A stretch of 64,000 nucleotides of DNA from Cyanophora paradoxa (Eukaryota; Glaucocystophyceae; Cyanophorales; Cyanophoraceae), in the NCBI GenBank assembly GCA_004431415.1, contig QPMI01000507.1:243777-307776 (forward strand), given 5' to 3'. The translations under genes were made by a program, and so were the position numbers. Below the pieces are notes generated by a model, which saw nothing but the letters and a program-made list of their open reading frames with translations, ran no database searches and was not told the DNA's origin. Shown in pieces: positions 9,801 through 17,417 of the stretch; position 1 is the stretch's first letter, and each line of letters starts with the position of its first letter.

Positions 9801-11294
9801 ATGAAGACCTGCCTCGCTTTGAGTGGCGGGGGGTCGCGCGGAATAATCGAGGCTGCTATACTGGCACAGATTGAAGCCCAAACCGGTAAACGAATCCAAC
9901 AGCTATTCGACTGCTTTGCGGGAACATCCACAGGTGGATTAATCGCGCTCCTATTAAATATCAAGGGAACCGATGGCGCCCCTAAATATACTGCCACTGA
10001 TATTCTGGCGCTCTACAAAGCAAAGCTACCGCTGATTTTCGCGAATCCACGAGTGCTTACATCGATTGTACAGCGCCCAAAGTACGAAGCAACTAACTTA
10101 GAAGCTGTGGCTCTGGAACTCTGCGGCTCAGCGACTATGGCGGATCTCTATAAACCAACCATCGTGACTGCGTTCGACACGGTCTTAATGTCCCCCGTTT
10201 TTATTTCAAGCAACGATGAAGACATAAATGGGATGCTTGTGCGCGATGCTGCAAGGGCTACCTCAGCTGCGCCCACCTATTTCGAGCCGAAACAAGTCAC
10301 AGTCGCCGGAAGAACATACTGTTTAATTGATGGTTGCATGAGTGGAAATAATTCGCCCGGGGTTTGCGGCTACACATTTGCCCGCACTTTATTCGGAAAC
10401 TCTTGCGAAGAGGAGCTTATCGTGGTCTCGATTACGGCGGGTCACGTCCAAGACTCTGATAAGGCGACATCTGGATATTCGTACGACACTATGAAAAATT
10501 GGGGGATCGTGCAATGGATGCTAAGCGCCACAGGATCGCCAATTCTCAGCATGTTCTTAGAGTCGAGTGATCTAAACGCCCACGTAAAGCTACTGGAACT
10601 TTTACCCAGAAACGATGATCAGAATTACGATCGCTACTATAAGCTGAGCGTTCCTTTACCGAAAGATAAAATGACCCTCGATACTATCACAACGAGTCAC
10701 CTGCAATATTTGGAAACGGAAGCGCTCGCGTTTGTTTCCGCACAGCAAACGTATTTTAATGCGATGTATTCAGTGCTGACGATGAATATCTCAGAGGGCG
10801 ACGTTCCCATTATTAATCTGTCCGGGTGCACAGATGTAAGCGCACCCCCGGAGTCTAACTGGGTGCCGCTCGATAATAGCGCCTTTATTGCGGAATTTGG
10901 CACAGCTTCTGATGCCCGCTGGTCAAATGCTACGGGGTGGGTGGGATTTACCAACCCACCGCAAGGTAGTAGGTCGGGAGGCAATTATTTACGCATTGAT
11001 TTTCCGCGTCTGTTTATGCTTTCCTCTATAAAAATGAAGCCGGCTGCGAATGGAAACTACATTAAAACGTTTGAGATCGATTACCAATTAACTCCGGGAG
11101 TTTCGGCGCTTGTAACATACACAGAAGCCGGCGCGACGAGAGTGTTTACCAATGCAAATCAAATAGCCGGAAGTGCTGATCCCGACGAACATTTCTTAGC
11201 AAACCCGAGATCTGTGAGAACCCTCGTAATCTGGGTGCTCACGACGAACGTAGCTTCGGCATGCCGAATTGATTTCGAGGGCTACTATGTGTGA
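9801..11294 (+). CDS. Patatin-like phospholipase with C-terminal F5/8C-like domain (B1)
   Basis: A 497-aa protein. The first ~330 residues are a patatin lipid acyl hydrolase: oxyanion loop SGGGSRG (residues 7-13), nucleophile elbow GTSTG with Ser43, and catalytic Asp177 in a DG motif. The last ~140 residues (W..., GGNYLRIDF, K-T-F-E-I, ending RIDFEGYYV) resemble a discoidin/F5-8C carbohydrate-binding fold. Known patatins cleave phospholipid acyl chains, and a membrane-penetration or egress role is plausible for a particle. It is transcribed away from the spike and lies before the capsid genes. The B2 copy has two frameshifts. The catalytic call is firm; the role is inferred. Confidence 0.9.
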   Translation: MKTCLALSGGGSRGIIEAAILAQIEAQTGKRIQQLFDCFAGTSTGGLIALLLNIKGTDGAPKYTATDILALYKAKLPLIFANPRVLTSIVQRPKYEATNLEAVALELCGSATMADLYKPTIVTAFDTVLMSPVFISSNDEDINGMLVRDAARATSAAPTYFEPKQVTVAGRTYCLIDGCMSGNNSPGVCGYTFARTLFGNSCEEELIVVSITAGHVQDSDKATSGYSYDTMKNWGIVQWMLSATGSPILSMFLESSDLNAHVKLLELLPRNDDQNYDRYYKLSVPLPKDKMTLDTITTSHLQYLETEALAFVSAQQTYFNAMYSVLTMNISEGDVPIINLSGCTDVSAPPESNWVPLDNSAFIAEFGTASDARWSNATGWVGFTNPPQGSRSGGNYLRIDFPRLFMLSSIKMKPAANGNYIKTFEIDYQLTPGVSALVTYTEAGATRVFTNANQIAGSADPDEHFLANPRSVRTLVIWVLTTNVASACRIDFEGYYV

Positions 11295-11329
11295 CTTCCT
11301 TCGGTCGTTGCGCGCTGACGAGACAGCGC

Positions 11330-12175
11330 TTAGTCGGTGATCACTTCGAGCTGGAACGAGAATGAGAGACCGTTTATATCCGCAACAGAGCCCCTCCATT
11401 TTCGAAGCGAAATTGTGAGACGATCTAAATCGAGTTGCGATGTGACATTTACGAAAGGGATGCTTGCGCTCGGTTCGTGGTAAAAGGAATATCTACCAAA
11501 GTCCGAGTTCATCTGAATTCGCAATAGATAGGAGTCGTCGAAATTGTTCTGTCTCCCAGTAACCGCTGCGAATTTGGTAAAAGGGCGGAGCTCTTCGATA
11601 TCAAGGTAAATATATGGAATCGCATTAAAGTCGACCATTTTCGGGCATATAATCGCGTAGCGACTGGGGTAATCTCTGAGTGGAACCGGCACTGGTTCTG
11701 GTGTGCTGGCGTAAACCACTCCGGGTTCTATGCCGAGACAATCACAGAACTCCTGGTCTGAGCTCTCTAATGTAAAAGGGCTATTCGGAGATGAGAAAAC
11801 GAAGCGGTTGGTAGACAGAGCGAGAGAATAGGAAACCGGGAAGAGACCGAGTGGATTAAAAGAACCGCCTGAAAAACCGAGTAAAGCATCACTGTTTAAA
11901 GCTCTCTCTTTCGGATATCGTTCGTTATCAGCATCGACGTAATAATAATCGTTTACGCTGGGAATCGGTGCTATCATTTTGGATGCGGGGATTACTGTGG
12001 GCTCTTCGTTCAAAAGCGTTATAGTTATTGTCTGTTCGGGCGGAACAACATAAGAGCTATTGGGAATCTCAGCGGATAGCACACGAAATCGTCGTACATT
12101 ATTAAGGCGCGTTTTCAAGTGCAGCACGCCATTTTCAAGGTCTCTACTGTCGCAATTTATTGTTATTCTTTTCAT
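11330..12175 (-). CDS. Minor capsid (penton-like) protein 1 (B1)
   Basis: A 281-aa protein that opens MKRITINCDSRDLENG, followed by a strand ending in SAEIPNSSY. This is the usual N-terminal signature of single-jelly-roll minor capsid proteins of Polinton-like viruses and virophages. Its C-terminal pattern (LDRLTISLRKWRG...FQLEVITD) is also found at the end of the divergent neighbour at 12192, so the two are probably paralogues. Only 16 bp separate the two divergent starts. It likely occupies capsid vertices. It is intact in both B copies. Confidence 0.75.
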   Translation of the reverse strand: MKRITINCDSRDLENGVLHLKTRLNNVRRFRVLSAEIPNSSYVVPPEQTITITLLNEEPTVIPASKMIAPIPSVNDYYYVDADNERYPKERALNSDALLGFSGGSFNPLGLFPVSYSLALSTNRFVFSSPNSPFTLESSDQEFCDCLGIEPGVVYASTPEPVPVPLRDYPSRYAIICPKMVDFNAIPYIYLDIEELRPFTKFAAVTGRQNNFDDSYLLRIQMNSDFGRYSFYHEPSASIPFVNVTSQLDLDRLTISLRKWRGSVADINGLSFSFQLEVITD

Positions 12176-12191
12176 AATCTATTATAGTAAG
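12176..12191. promoter_or_regulatory. Short divergent promoter between the two minor capsid genes (B1)
   Basis: Sixteen bases (AATCTATTATAGTAAG) separate the two start codons and are kept in B2 at 42042-42057. Transcripts would be nearly leaderless or would overlap. Part of the promoter must lie inside the opposing genes. Confidence 0.4.
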
Positions 12192-13118
12192 ATGAAAGAA
12201 TACCTGAGCTTTTCGAGCGATGATCGCGACGAGGAGTTCACACAGCCAAACAAGTATGTAGTGACATTACCCCGTCGCTATGACAACGTAAAATCGGTGC
12301 GCCTGGTGCAGGCAACGGTTCCGAATGTTCTTTCAACTGTGACGAACGATATCGACGCCACTGGTGCAACCATTGAGCGCATGGAACTCTATTTCTCGGT
12401 CACAGCTTCGGATTCCGGATTCGTGACCATCACAATCCCCAAAGGATTTTACACCAAAGACGACCTTGCCGCAAAAGTCACAGAAAGACTCGAAGCAGCT
12501 CGCCTTTCAGATTTCGGTGGAAAATATATTAAATGCCGCTATAATACTACTTCAAAGATCTATGAGTTTTTCAGTGATAGTAACTTTTGGTTCAAGTTCT
12601 CCAAAGCTTCCCCTGAAACACTCAGAAAATCCAGTAACCGCAAAGCAATCGCTAAGAAACTCGCAATATTCGGTTTCAAAGATATTCAGCTATATGTTTA
12701 CGAGACATTTACCCCTCTTGCAAGCGATACATTCCTTGTGTTTAATCCTGGGACGGGAACTGTGACACTCAATCGACGCATTCGCGGCTATACTCGTGGA
12801 GATGAGACCCCGGCTGCAATGATCTGGCTATATATTGACGAATTCGCGCCGTTTATTCGCTCAGTCAACAAGCACGTCGACGGTTATTTCATGCGCATTC
12901 CAATCCCACAGGAACTCGAACATGGTGATATCTACCACTTCGACACGTCCACTACTGTGCCTCTCGTTCGTGAATTCCGCGAATTAAAATCTTTCGACCG
13001 CTTGACGATTAAACTCATCGACCATGATGGCGCTCTATTAGATTTCGGGGTTTGGGCGCATTATTTCACTTTTGAAATCGAAACCTACGACGCACCGCCC
13101 GAAATGAATTTCTATTGA
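12192..13118 (+). CDS. Minor capsid (penton-like) protein 2 (B1)
   Basis: A 308-aa protein starting MKEYLSFSSDDRDEEF; earlier in-frame starts lie inside the opposing gene and were rejected. The S-x-D-R-D start, the PNKYVVTLPRRYDNVKSVRLV strand and the V-P-N-V segment match the minor capsid family, and the end (FDRLTIKLIDHDG...FTFEIETYD) mirrors its divergent partner. It sits directly before the major capsid gene, the usual place in Polintons. It is intact in both B copies with few substitutions, which implies a functional structural protein. Confidence 0.8.
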   Translation: MKEYLSFSSDDRDEEFTQPNKYVVTLPRRYDNVKSVRLVQATVPNVLSTVTNDIDATGATIERMELYFSVTASDSGFVTITIPKGFYTKDDLAAKVTERLEAARLSDFGGKYIKCRYNTTSKIYEFFSDSNFWFKFSKASPETLRKSSNRKAIAKKLAIFGFKDIQLYVYETFTPLASDTFLVFNPGTGTVTLNRRIRGYTRGDETPAAMIWLYIDEFAPFIRSVNKHVDGYFMRIPIPQELEHGDIYHFDTSTTVPLVREFRELKSFDRLTIKLIDHDGALLDFGVWAHYFTFEIETYDAPPEMNFY

Positions 13119-13128
13119 GCCCTGCAAA

Positions 13129-13140
13129 TTATTTTCTGAT
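13129..13140 (+). promoter_or_regulatory. Variant TTATTTTCT promoter motif before MCP (B1)
   Basis: TTATTTTCTGAT lies 25 bp before the major capsid ATG. It keeps the first nine bases of the B-element motif (TTATTTTCTCCGGTTA) but not the CCGG part, as at 42995-43006 in B2. Structural genes may thus use a sub-class of the promoter. Confidence 0.5.
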
Positions 13141-13165
13141 CCCAAAGATAAGAGAAGAAACGCTC

Positions 13166-14479
13166 ATGGAGACTAACAGCCAATTCCAGCGCCCAACGCT
13201 GAAATCTATGCTCACCACCGATGACTACAAGGATTATTTCCTAAACAAGTCGCTGGTCATTGGAACGTCCTCTGGCACTAAGCCACTTCGAGTTCTGGTC
13301 GCCCCCGATACCGAACCAACCAATGCCCTCGGTAACCGAGTAGTTTTCAAAATCCCCCGCTACCATTTCCTGAATGGTCTCGCGCTGCAACTCGATCTGA
13401 ACCCGATCACCCTCACTGATCTCACGAATGGTGTTGCTGGAACTACTGGCTACCTTCGCGTCATTGGATCGCTAATTAAGCGCATTGAAATCTCTCACGC
13501 TTCATTCCGCTATGTTGTCCCGGAAGATTTCGTTACCCAGTATTTTCTACTGATGACTGAACAGGGCGAACTCGATAAGAAACTTCGCTATGTGGGTGGT
13601 CTTGTCGGAACCGCTGGTAACACTGTCGGTGGAACCTACGAAATCGATTTACCCTCTCCTTTCGAGAAGGCGATGTTCCCACTTTGCGCTCTGAACTCTG
13701 AGATCACAGTAGAAATCGAATTCAAGGCGCAAGGGGATGGTATTATTGAGGACACGAACAATGTTGCTAATATTGCGGTTACCAACAATGGCGCTTCCCT
13801 TCAAGTGCTGAAACCCCGCGTTATTTGCAAGGTCGTAAATGCCGATGAGGCGGTTGTATCTGAGACCATTGCCCGTGTTAAATCGACTGGCATCGCGATC
13901 CCCTACAACGAAATCGGTTTCCTACACACAGATTTCCAGCCGACCGCCTCCGGTTCGCGAGTCAATCTCTCGCAACTCACAGGTGCGGGTCTCATCCACA
14001 CTCTCGTATTCTCTGTGCGCCAAAACGCGAAGACGAAGGTGAACAACGGAACTCTCTCGGTTCTGGCTCCTCGTGCACTCAGAACCAACGCCGTAAGCTT
14101 CTATGTGGAACTCAACAATAACCGCCTTTACTCAAATACTTCGCTTCCTCTCATGATTGCCGCGACCGAACTTCAAGAGAAATATAATTCGGCGATCTTT
14201 ACCGAGAGCACAAGCTACCCCGCTCTCACTGGCATTTACTTCGGTGCTGGAAACGGAAAGGCGTCGCTTCTCAACCAAGAGAATACGGGCTACATCGATG
14301 CCACAGGCACATCGGCGTTCGATCTGGTCTTCGAATTCAACGGTGTCACAACGGCAGCCGAAGGTTCATCAGAATGGTATGCGGGTGCCGCTTATCAGAA
14401 GATGCAAATTCAGTGCATTGCGCTCGCTCATAACATAATGATAATTGGTGCCGACGGTATTCGTCGTGTGAGTAGCTAA
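13166..14479 (+). CDS. Major capsid protein, double-jelly-roll type (B1)
   Basis: A 437-aa protein starting METNSQFQRPTL; the ATG was preferred because the promoter motif and the B2 start agree. Two jelly-roll-like halves are suggested by the NRVVFKIPRYHFLNGLALQL strand and IKRIEISHASFRYVVP in the first half and the long beta-rich second half. The position between the penton-like gene and the packaging ATPase, and homology with the MCP fragment of the A lineage (26214-26532), support the call. It is intact and nearly identical in B2 (43032-44345). It would form the icosahedral shell. No primary-sequence motif is diagnostic for this fold, so the call rests on context and pattern. Confidence 0.8.
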   Translation: METNSQFQRPTLKSMLTTDDYKDYFLNKSLVIGTSSGTKPLRVLVAPDTEPTNALGNRVVFKIPRYHFLNGLALQLDLNPITLTDLTNGVAGTTGYLRVIGSLIKRIEISHASFRYVVPEDFVTQYFLLMTEQGELDKKLRYVGGLVGTAGNTVGGTYEIDLPSPFEKAMFPLCALNSEITVEIEFKAQGDGIIEDTNNVANIAVTNNGASLQVLKPRVICKVVNADEAVVSETIARVKSTGIAIPYNEIGFLHTDFQPTASGSRVNLSQLTGAGLIHTLVFSVRQNAKTKVNNGTLSVLAPRALRTNAVSFYVELNNNRLYSNTSLPLMIAATELQEKYNSAIFTESTSYPALTGIYFGAGNGKASLLNQENTGYIDATGTSAFDLVFEFNGVTTAAEGSSEWYAGAAYQKMQIQCIALAHNIMIIGADGIRRVSS

Positions 14480-14507
14480 GGAATTCGTGCGATTACCACA
14501 TTCAGTC

Positions 14508-14520
14508 TTATTTTTCTATT
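14508..14520 (+). promoter_or_regulatory. Variant promoter motif before packaging ATPase (B1)
   Basis: TTATTTTTCTATT lies 17 bp before the ATPase start and matches the first part of the B-element motif. It is conserved at 45155-45167 in B2, even though a homing-endonuclease gene has entered just upstream there. Confidence 0.45.
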
Positions 14521-14537
14521 GTTTTTATAGTGAAAGA

Positions 14538-15404
14538 ATGCAAAAAGGGACGACGCCCATAGATCTCGAAGAATGGAACCCGAAACAGAGGGTGAAACTT
14601 CCCGCACGATTTCTCCTATTGGCGAAAACCAATTGTGGTAAATCGGTATTCTTAAAGTGGCTGATCAAAGAACTCGAAGACCAGATCTCATACGTTCTGG
14701 TCTTTTGTCCAACGAGTTTCAACGGTTTCTGGGGACAAATTACAGACGAAGTGCATGACACCTGGAAACCGGAATATGTAGAGTCGATCATAGAAGCCCG
14801 CAAAAAAGCCATCATCGCGGGTAAGAAACCAAAAAATATTCTCATTGTGCTCGACGATTGTTTGGAGTCCGGAACTATCGATCTTTCGCGCGATCATTTG
14901 CTAAATAAATTGATGGCGCAAGGTCGTCATACTTTTTGTTCTGTGGCTTTAATATCGCAGAAACTAACAAAGCTTTCAACGATCATTCGCAGCAATGCGG
15001 AGTATATCATATTCCTAAGCTGGTCAAACATGCGAGAGTTTGAAGCATATCACGAGGAATTCGGGAACATGGATAAAGAGAGTTTCAAGCGCATGTTCCA
15101 AGAATTCTGTCATAGCTACCAAGCGATCATTCACGATAATACCGGGTATTCTGTGCGATGGTGGGTCGAAAAAGCCGATATGATCGATGACCACCCGTTT
15201 ACTAAATTCCACAAGCGGGCGGCTTTTGAAGAAAAGAAGCGCAAACAGCAAGAGGAGCAAGCGACAAAACCGCCGCCTGTCAAAGATTCGACAACTGTCT
15301 GTAAAACTTTATCCAAATTTGAGCGTGAGCTTGAAGGTATCCCCAAACTTTCCCAAATTTCGCCGAAGAAAAAGAAAATGTTAATCAAGTGTAAGAAAAG
15401 ATAA
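14538..15404 (+). CDS. FtsK/HerA-type (A32-like) DNA-packaging ATPase (B1)
   Basis: A 288-aa protein starting MQKGTT. It has Walker A AKTNCGKS (about residues 34-41), Walker B ILIVLDD (about 101-107), and the family-typical RHTFCSVALISQKLTKLS stretch followed by R-S-N. These proteins pump viral DNA into capsids in Polintons, virophages and large DNA viruses. A basic, Glu/Lys/Gln-rich tail follows. It lies just after MCP and two bases before the next gene. It is intact in both B copies. Confidence 0.9.
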   Translation: MQKGTTPIDLEEWNPKQRVKLPARFLLLAKTNCGKSVFLKWLIKELEDQISYVLVFCPTSFNGFWGQITDEVHDTWKPEYVESIIEARKKAIIAGKKPKNILIVLDDCLESGTIDLSRDHLLNKLMAQGRHTFCSVALISQKLTKLSTIIRSNAEYIIFLSWSNMREFEAYHEEFGNMDKESFKRMFQEFCHSYQAIIHDNTGYSVRWWVEKADMIDDHPFTKFHKRAAFEEKKRKQQEEQATKPPPVKDSTTVCKTLSKFERELEGIPKLSQISPKKKKMLIKCKKR

Positions 15405-15406
15405 TC

Positions 15407-16090
15407 ATGGTCTACCGAAAGAAGCCTCAAACCATTCAAACGGTCGCTTCTGGTAATCCAAATCGCGGACTTGAAGAGTCTGGATTAACGTCGGGTGGCG
15501 GTCTCGAAATGCCCGAATATCTTGTAGACACTTCGCCAGAGGAGGTTGCCAAGCAAGAGGCAATTATTGCGAGTGCCACCGCTGACAAGGGCAACCAAGA
15601 TAGCGGTAAACGACAAATGGAGGATTTAGCTACTGTAAAACCACAGATTGGAGGCGGCTCCGTCGATGAAGCAACCGACAAAGTACTCAAAGCGCAAGTT
15701 GTCGCAAGCCAGCACAAGACACAAGACGTCCCGAAAGCCGCCGAAACTGAGCTCAAAAAGCGCGGATCCTATCAAAAACACACGGTTCCTGTCGACGTTG
15801 TCATGAGCTTCGAAGAGAAAGTGCGAGACCTTGAAATGAAAGTCTCTAACTATGAGAAATGGATGCAAGATTATAACGAACGCAAGAAATTAAAGGGTCT
15901 CGTAAAGAAAGAGATCTCCAAACTCGGATTAAAGCAAAAAGTCGACGTAGAGGAGATTAAAAAGGAGGAAAAGACAGATGCACAAGCTGTAACTCGTCAG
16001 CAATCGGTCGCCCCGCAATATGCACATATAGTGCCGACTGCACCAGCGAATTTCGCGGCAATGCTCGGTGGTAAACGCCATATCCGCTAA
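15407..16090 (+). CDS. Unknown coiled-coil protein after the ATPase (B1)
   Basis: A 227-aa hydrophilic protein with a Gly-rich, low-complexity N-terminal half, a predicted coiled coil at about 130-185 (SFEEKVRDLEMKVSNYEKW...) and a conserved tail ending AAMLGGKRHIR. It starts two bases after the ATPase stop. The MLGG-K tail fits the adenovirus-protease-type consensus (M/I/L-x-G-G), but no such protease is seen in the element, so this is weak. It might be a scaffold, maturation or DNA-associated virion protein. The A-lineage 258-aa protein may be its positional counterpart. It is intact in both B copies. Confidence 0.7.
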   Translation: MVYRKKPQTIQTVASGNPNRGLEESGLTSGGGLEMPEYLVDTSPEEVAKQEAIIASATADKGNQDSGKRQMEDLATVKPQIGGGSVDEATDKVLKAQVVASQHKTQDVPKAAETELKKRGSYQKHTVPVDVVMSFEEKVRDLEMKVSNYEKWMQDYNERKKLKGLVKKEISKLGLKQKVDVEEIKKEEKTDAQAVTRQQSVAPQYAHIVPTAPANFAAMLGGKRHIR

Positions 16091-16239
16091 TGACTGTGAA
16101 TATCCGCAAGGCAAAGCTGAACCCGCCCGTATTTAGAGCGGGTCTTAATATGAACGCCCTTGCAAAACGGGCATGTCGGCTCCATAAACAGCATTATAAG
16201 GTCGACCAACTCATAAGGAAACACACGAGCAAGCAATAG
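16090..16239 (+). CDS. Small highly basic protein, overlapping start (B1)
   Basis: A 49-aa Lys/Arg/His-rich protein starting MTVNIRKAKLNPPV. Its ATG overlaps the previous stop (TAATG), the same coupling seen between the A-lineage replicase and integrase. B2 keeps the start and the first 19 residues, but substitutions and a stop shorten it to 39 aa. Its size and charge recall small virion core peptides that condense DNA, but no family is recognised. The inverted repeat ACCCGC/GCGGGT (around 16130-16153) lies inside it. Confidence 0.5.
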   Translation: MTVNIRKAKLNPPVFRAGLNMNALAKRACRLHKQHYKVDQLIRKHTSKQ

Positions 16240-16251
16240 CCTCATTCCCTT

Positions 16252-16270
16252 TTATTTTCTCCGATATTTA
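16252..16270 (+). promoter_or_regulatory. B-element promoter motif before the SR-like gene (B1)
   Basis: TTATTTTCTCCGATATTTA lies 24 bp before the ATG at 16295 and is identical at 46899-46917 in B2. It shares TTATTTTCTCCG with the motifs before the AT-hook, replicase and DUF5710-like genes. Confidence 0.65.
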
Positions 16271-16294
16271 ATACGTTGCGTCCTTGTAGGATCG

Positions 16295-16710
16295 ATGAAT
16301 TTCATCACACAATGCATTGAGATGTTTCAGCTTCACGTCGTGTCTAATTGCCACAGTCCATGCTGTGACACAACCGTAGAAATCGAAATATCAGATGGCG
16401 AGGATAATGGAGTTAGGCGCCTTTCTGTATATTCTAACCACAGCGACAATCACAACCACTCACGATCTCGATCGCCCTCGCCTGTGACCGCGGCTATGAG
16501 TTCCAATATCGAAACCGCTCAGATAGAGGACGTGCATGTAGAGCATATTAGAAGGCGATCATGTCCTGAGTTTGTAGAAGGTCATTTGCGCGCTGACTCC
16601 CTTATCCGATGTATAGATTGGATCAAATGCCATTAGGCGACGATGAAAATGTAACGAACCCTTATGTTTATCCTCAGCAACAAGAAAGAACCGTCTGGAA
16701 CGGTTATTGA
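16295..16710 (+). pseudogene. SR-like, His/Cys-containing protein, frameshifted (B1)
   Basis: This corresponds to the intact 138-aa gene at 46942-47358. It has a Cys/His patch (NCHSPCCDT), an acidic stretch (ISDGEDN), a Ser/Arg-rich centre (SRSRSPSP) and, in B2, a Pro/Tyr-rich tail. One C is missing from a run near 16600 (CCC here, CCCC in B2), so the last ~40 residues are replaced and the frame stops at 16636. Arg-Ser repeats suggest phosphorylation or RNA/protein contacts. Function is unknown. Confidence 0.6.
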
Positions 16711-16813
16711 GCGGTGAATTTCGGTGGCGCTTGTATCGAGCCAAGGGCAAAAATTGAAGGTTTCGGTAAAAGGTATTTAAGGGCAAGGGAAATAATACAG
16801 AGTGACAAAAAAC

Positions 16814-16830
16814 TATTTTCTCCGGTTATA
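16814..16830 (+). promoter_or_regulatory. B-element promoter motif before the AT-hook gene (B1)
   Basis: TATTTTCTCCGGTTATA ends four bases before the ATG at 16835, so the messenger leader must be very short if the motif is upstream of the transcription start. It is identical in B2 (47462-47478). Confidence 0.65.
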
Positions 16831-16834
16831 GTAA

Positions 16835-17248
16835 ATGGCGAAACCCAAGATTTCAAACCAAGAGGCGATGGCGGCACAGCAGGAAAAGCGCAGACCCGGG
16901 CGACCGAAAAAGGTGATTTCAGAAGAGGAGAAGGCGGAGAGATTAAGACTAAAACGCGAAAAAGACGCCGAGAGGCAGCGAAACAAGCATCAGAGACAGA
17001 AACAGGAGCGATTAGCCGCCGGAGAGGCTACGATATTCACCCCGGAACAGCTACAAAAGATTGCAATTCGTAAACAGCAGCGATACCAAGACGATGAAGA
17101 GTATCGGGAGAAAATCCGAGAGAAGGCAAGGGAATACCAACGCAGAAAGAGAGCGGAACGCAAGCTGAACCCACCCGCTAAACCTCAGCCGCAAAAGCCC
17201 GCTGGAAGACCCCGAAAGCATGTCGTCGAGAACGCGAAAAATTCGTAG
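16835..17248 (+). CDS. AT-hook DNA-binding protein (B1)
   Basis: A 137-aa, very basic protein with two AT-hook cores, RRPGRPKK (about 19-26) and PAGRPRK near the C-terminus, separated by a long charged helix rich in Glu, Lys, Arg and Gln. AT-hooks bind the minor groove of AT-rich DNA. It sits between the promoter motif and the replicase gene, the place held in A elements by the small NRGR-tailed protein; both share a Y-x-D-E-E-[YF]-R segment and may be distant homologues. It could organise the genome or help replication. It is intact in both B copies. Confidence 0.75.
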   Translation: MAKPKISNQEAMAAQQEKRRPGRPKKVISEEEKAERLRLKREKDAERQRNKHQRQKQERLAAGEATIFTPEQLQKIAIRKQQRYQDDEEYREKIREKAREYQRRKRAERKLNPPAKPQPQKPAGRPRKHVVENAKNS

Positions 17249-17324
17249 CGGAAAGTATCCGTACGATGCAAAAAATGATTAATTTTTTACCTCCCTTTTT
17301 ATTCCCCGTATCGGTCAAAAAAGC

Positions 17325-17333
17325 ACTTAAAGA
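17325..17333 (+). promoter_or_regulatory. ACTTAAAGA motif upstream of the replicase (B1)
   Basis: ACTTAAAGA occurs 84 bp before the replicase ATG, upstream of the TTATTTTCTCCGG motif, and again at 47973-47981 in B2. The same string precedes small genes in A and the TIR zinc-finger genes in B, so the replicase may have two promoters. Confidence 0.4.
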
Positions 17334-17381
17334 ATTGGCGACAAGGGTATGAAAAGGAGAATTTGGTAGATTGCGCCGAAA

Positions 17382-17400
17382 TTATTTTCTCCGGTTATTT
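17382..17400 (+). promoter_or_regulatory. B-element promoter motif before the replicase (B1)
   Basis: TTATTTTCTCCGGTTATTT lies 17 bp before the ATG at 17418. The same 19 bases occur at 48030-48048 in B2. This is the fullest form of the motif. Confidence 0.7.
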
Positions 17401-17417
17401 TAAAAGAACTAATAGAG

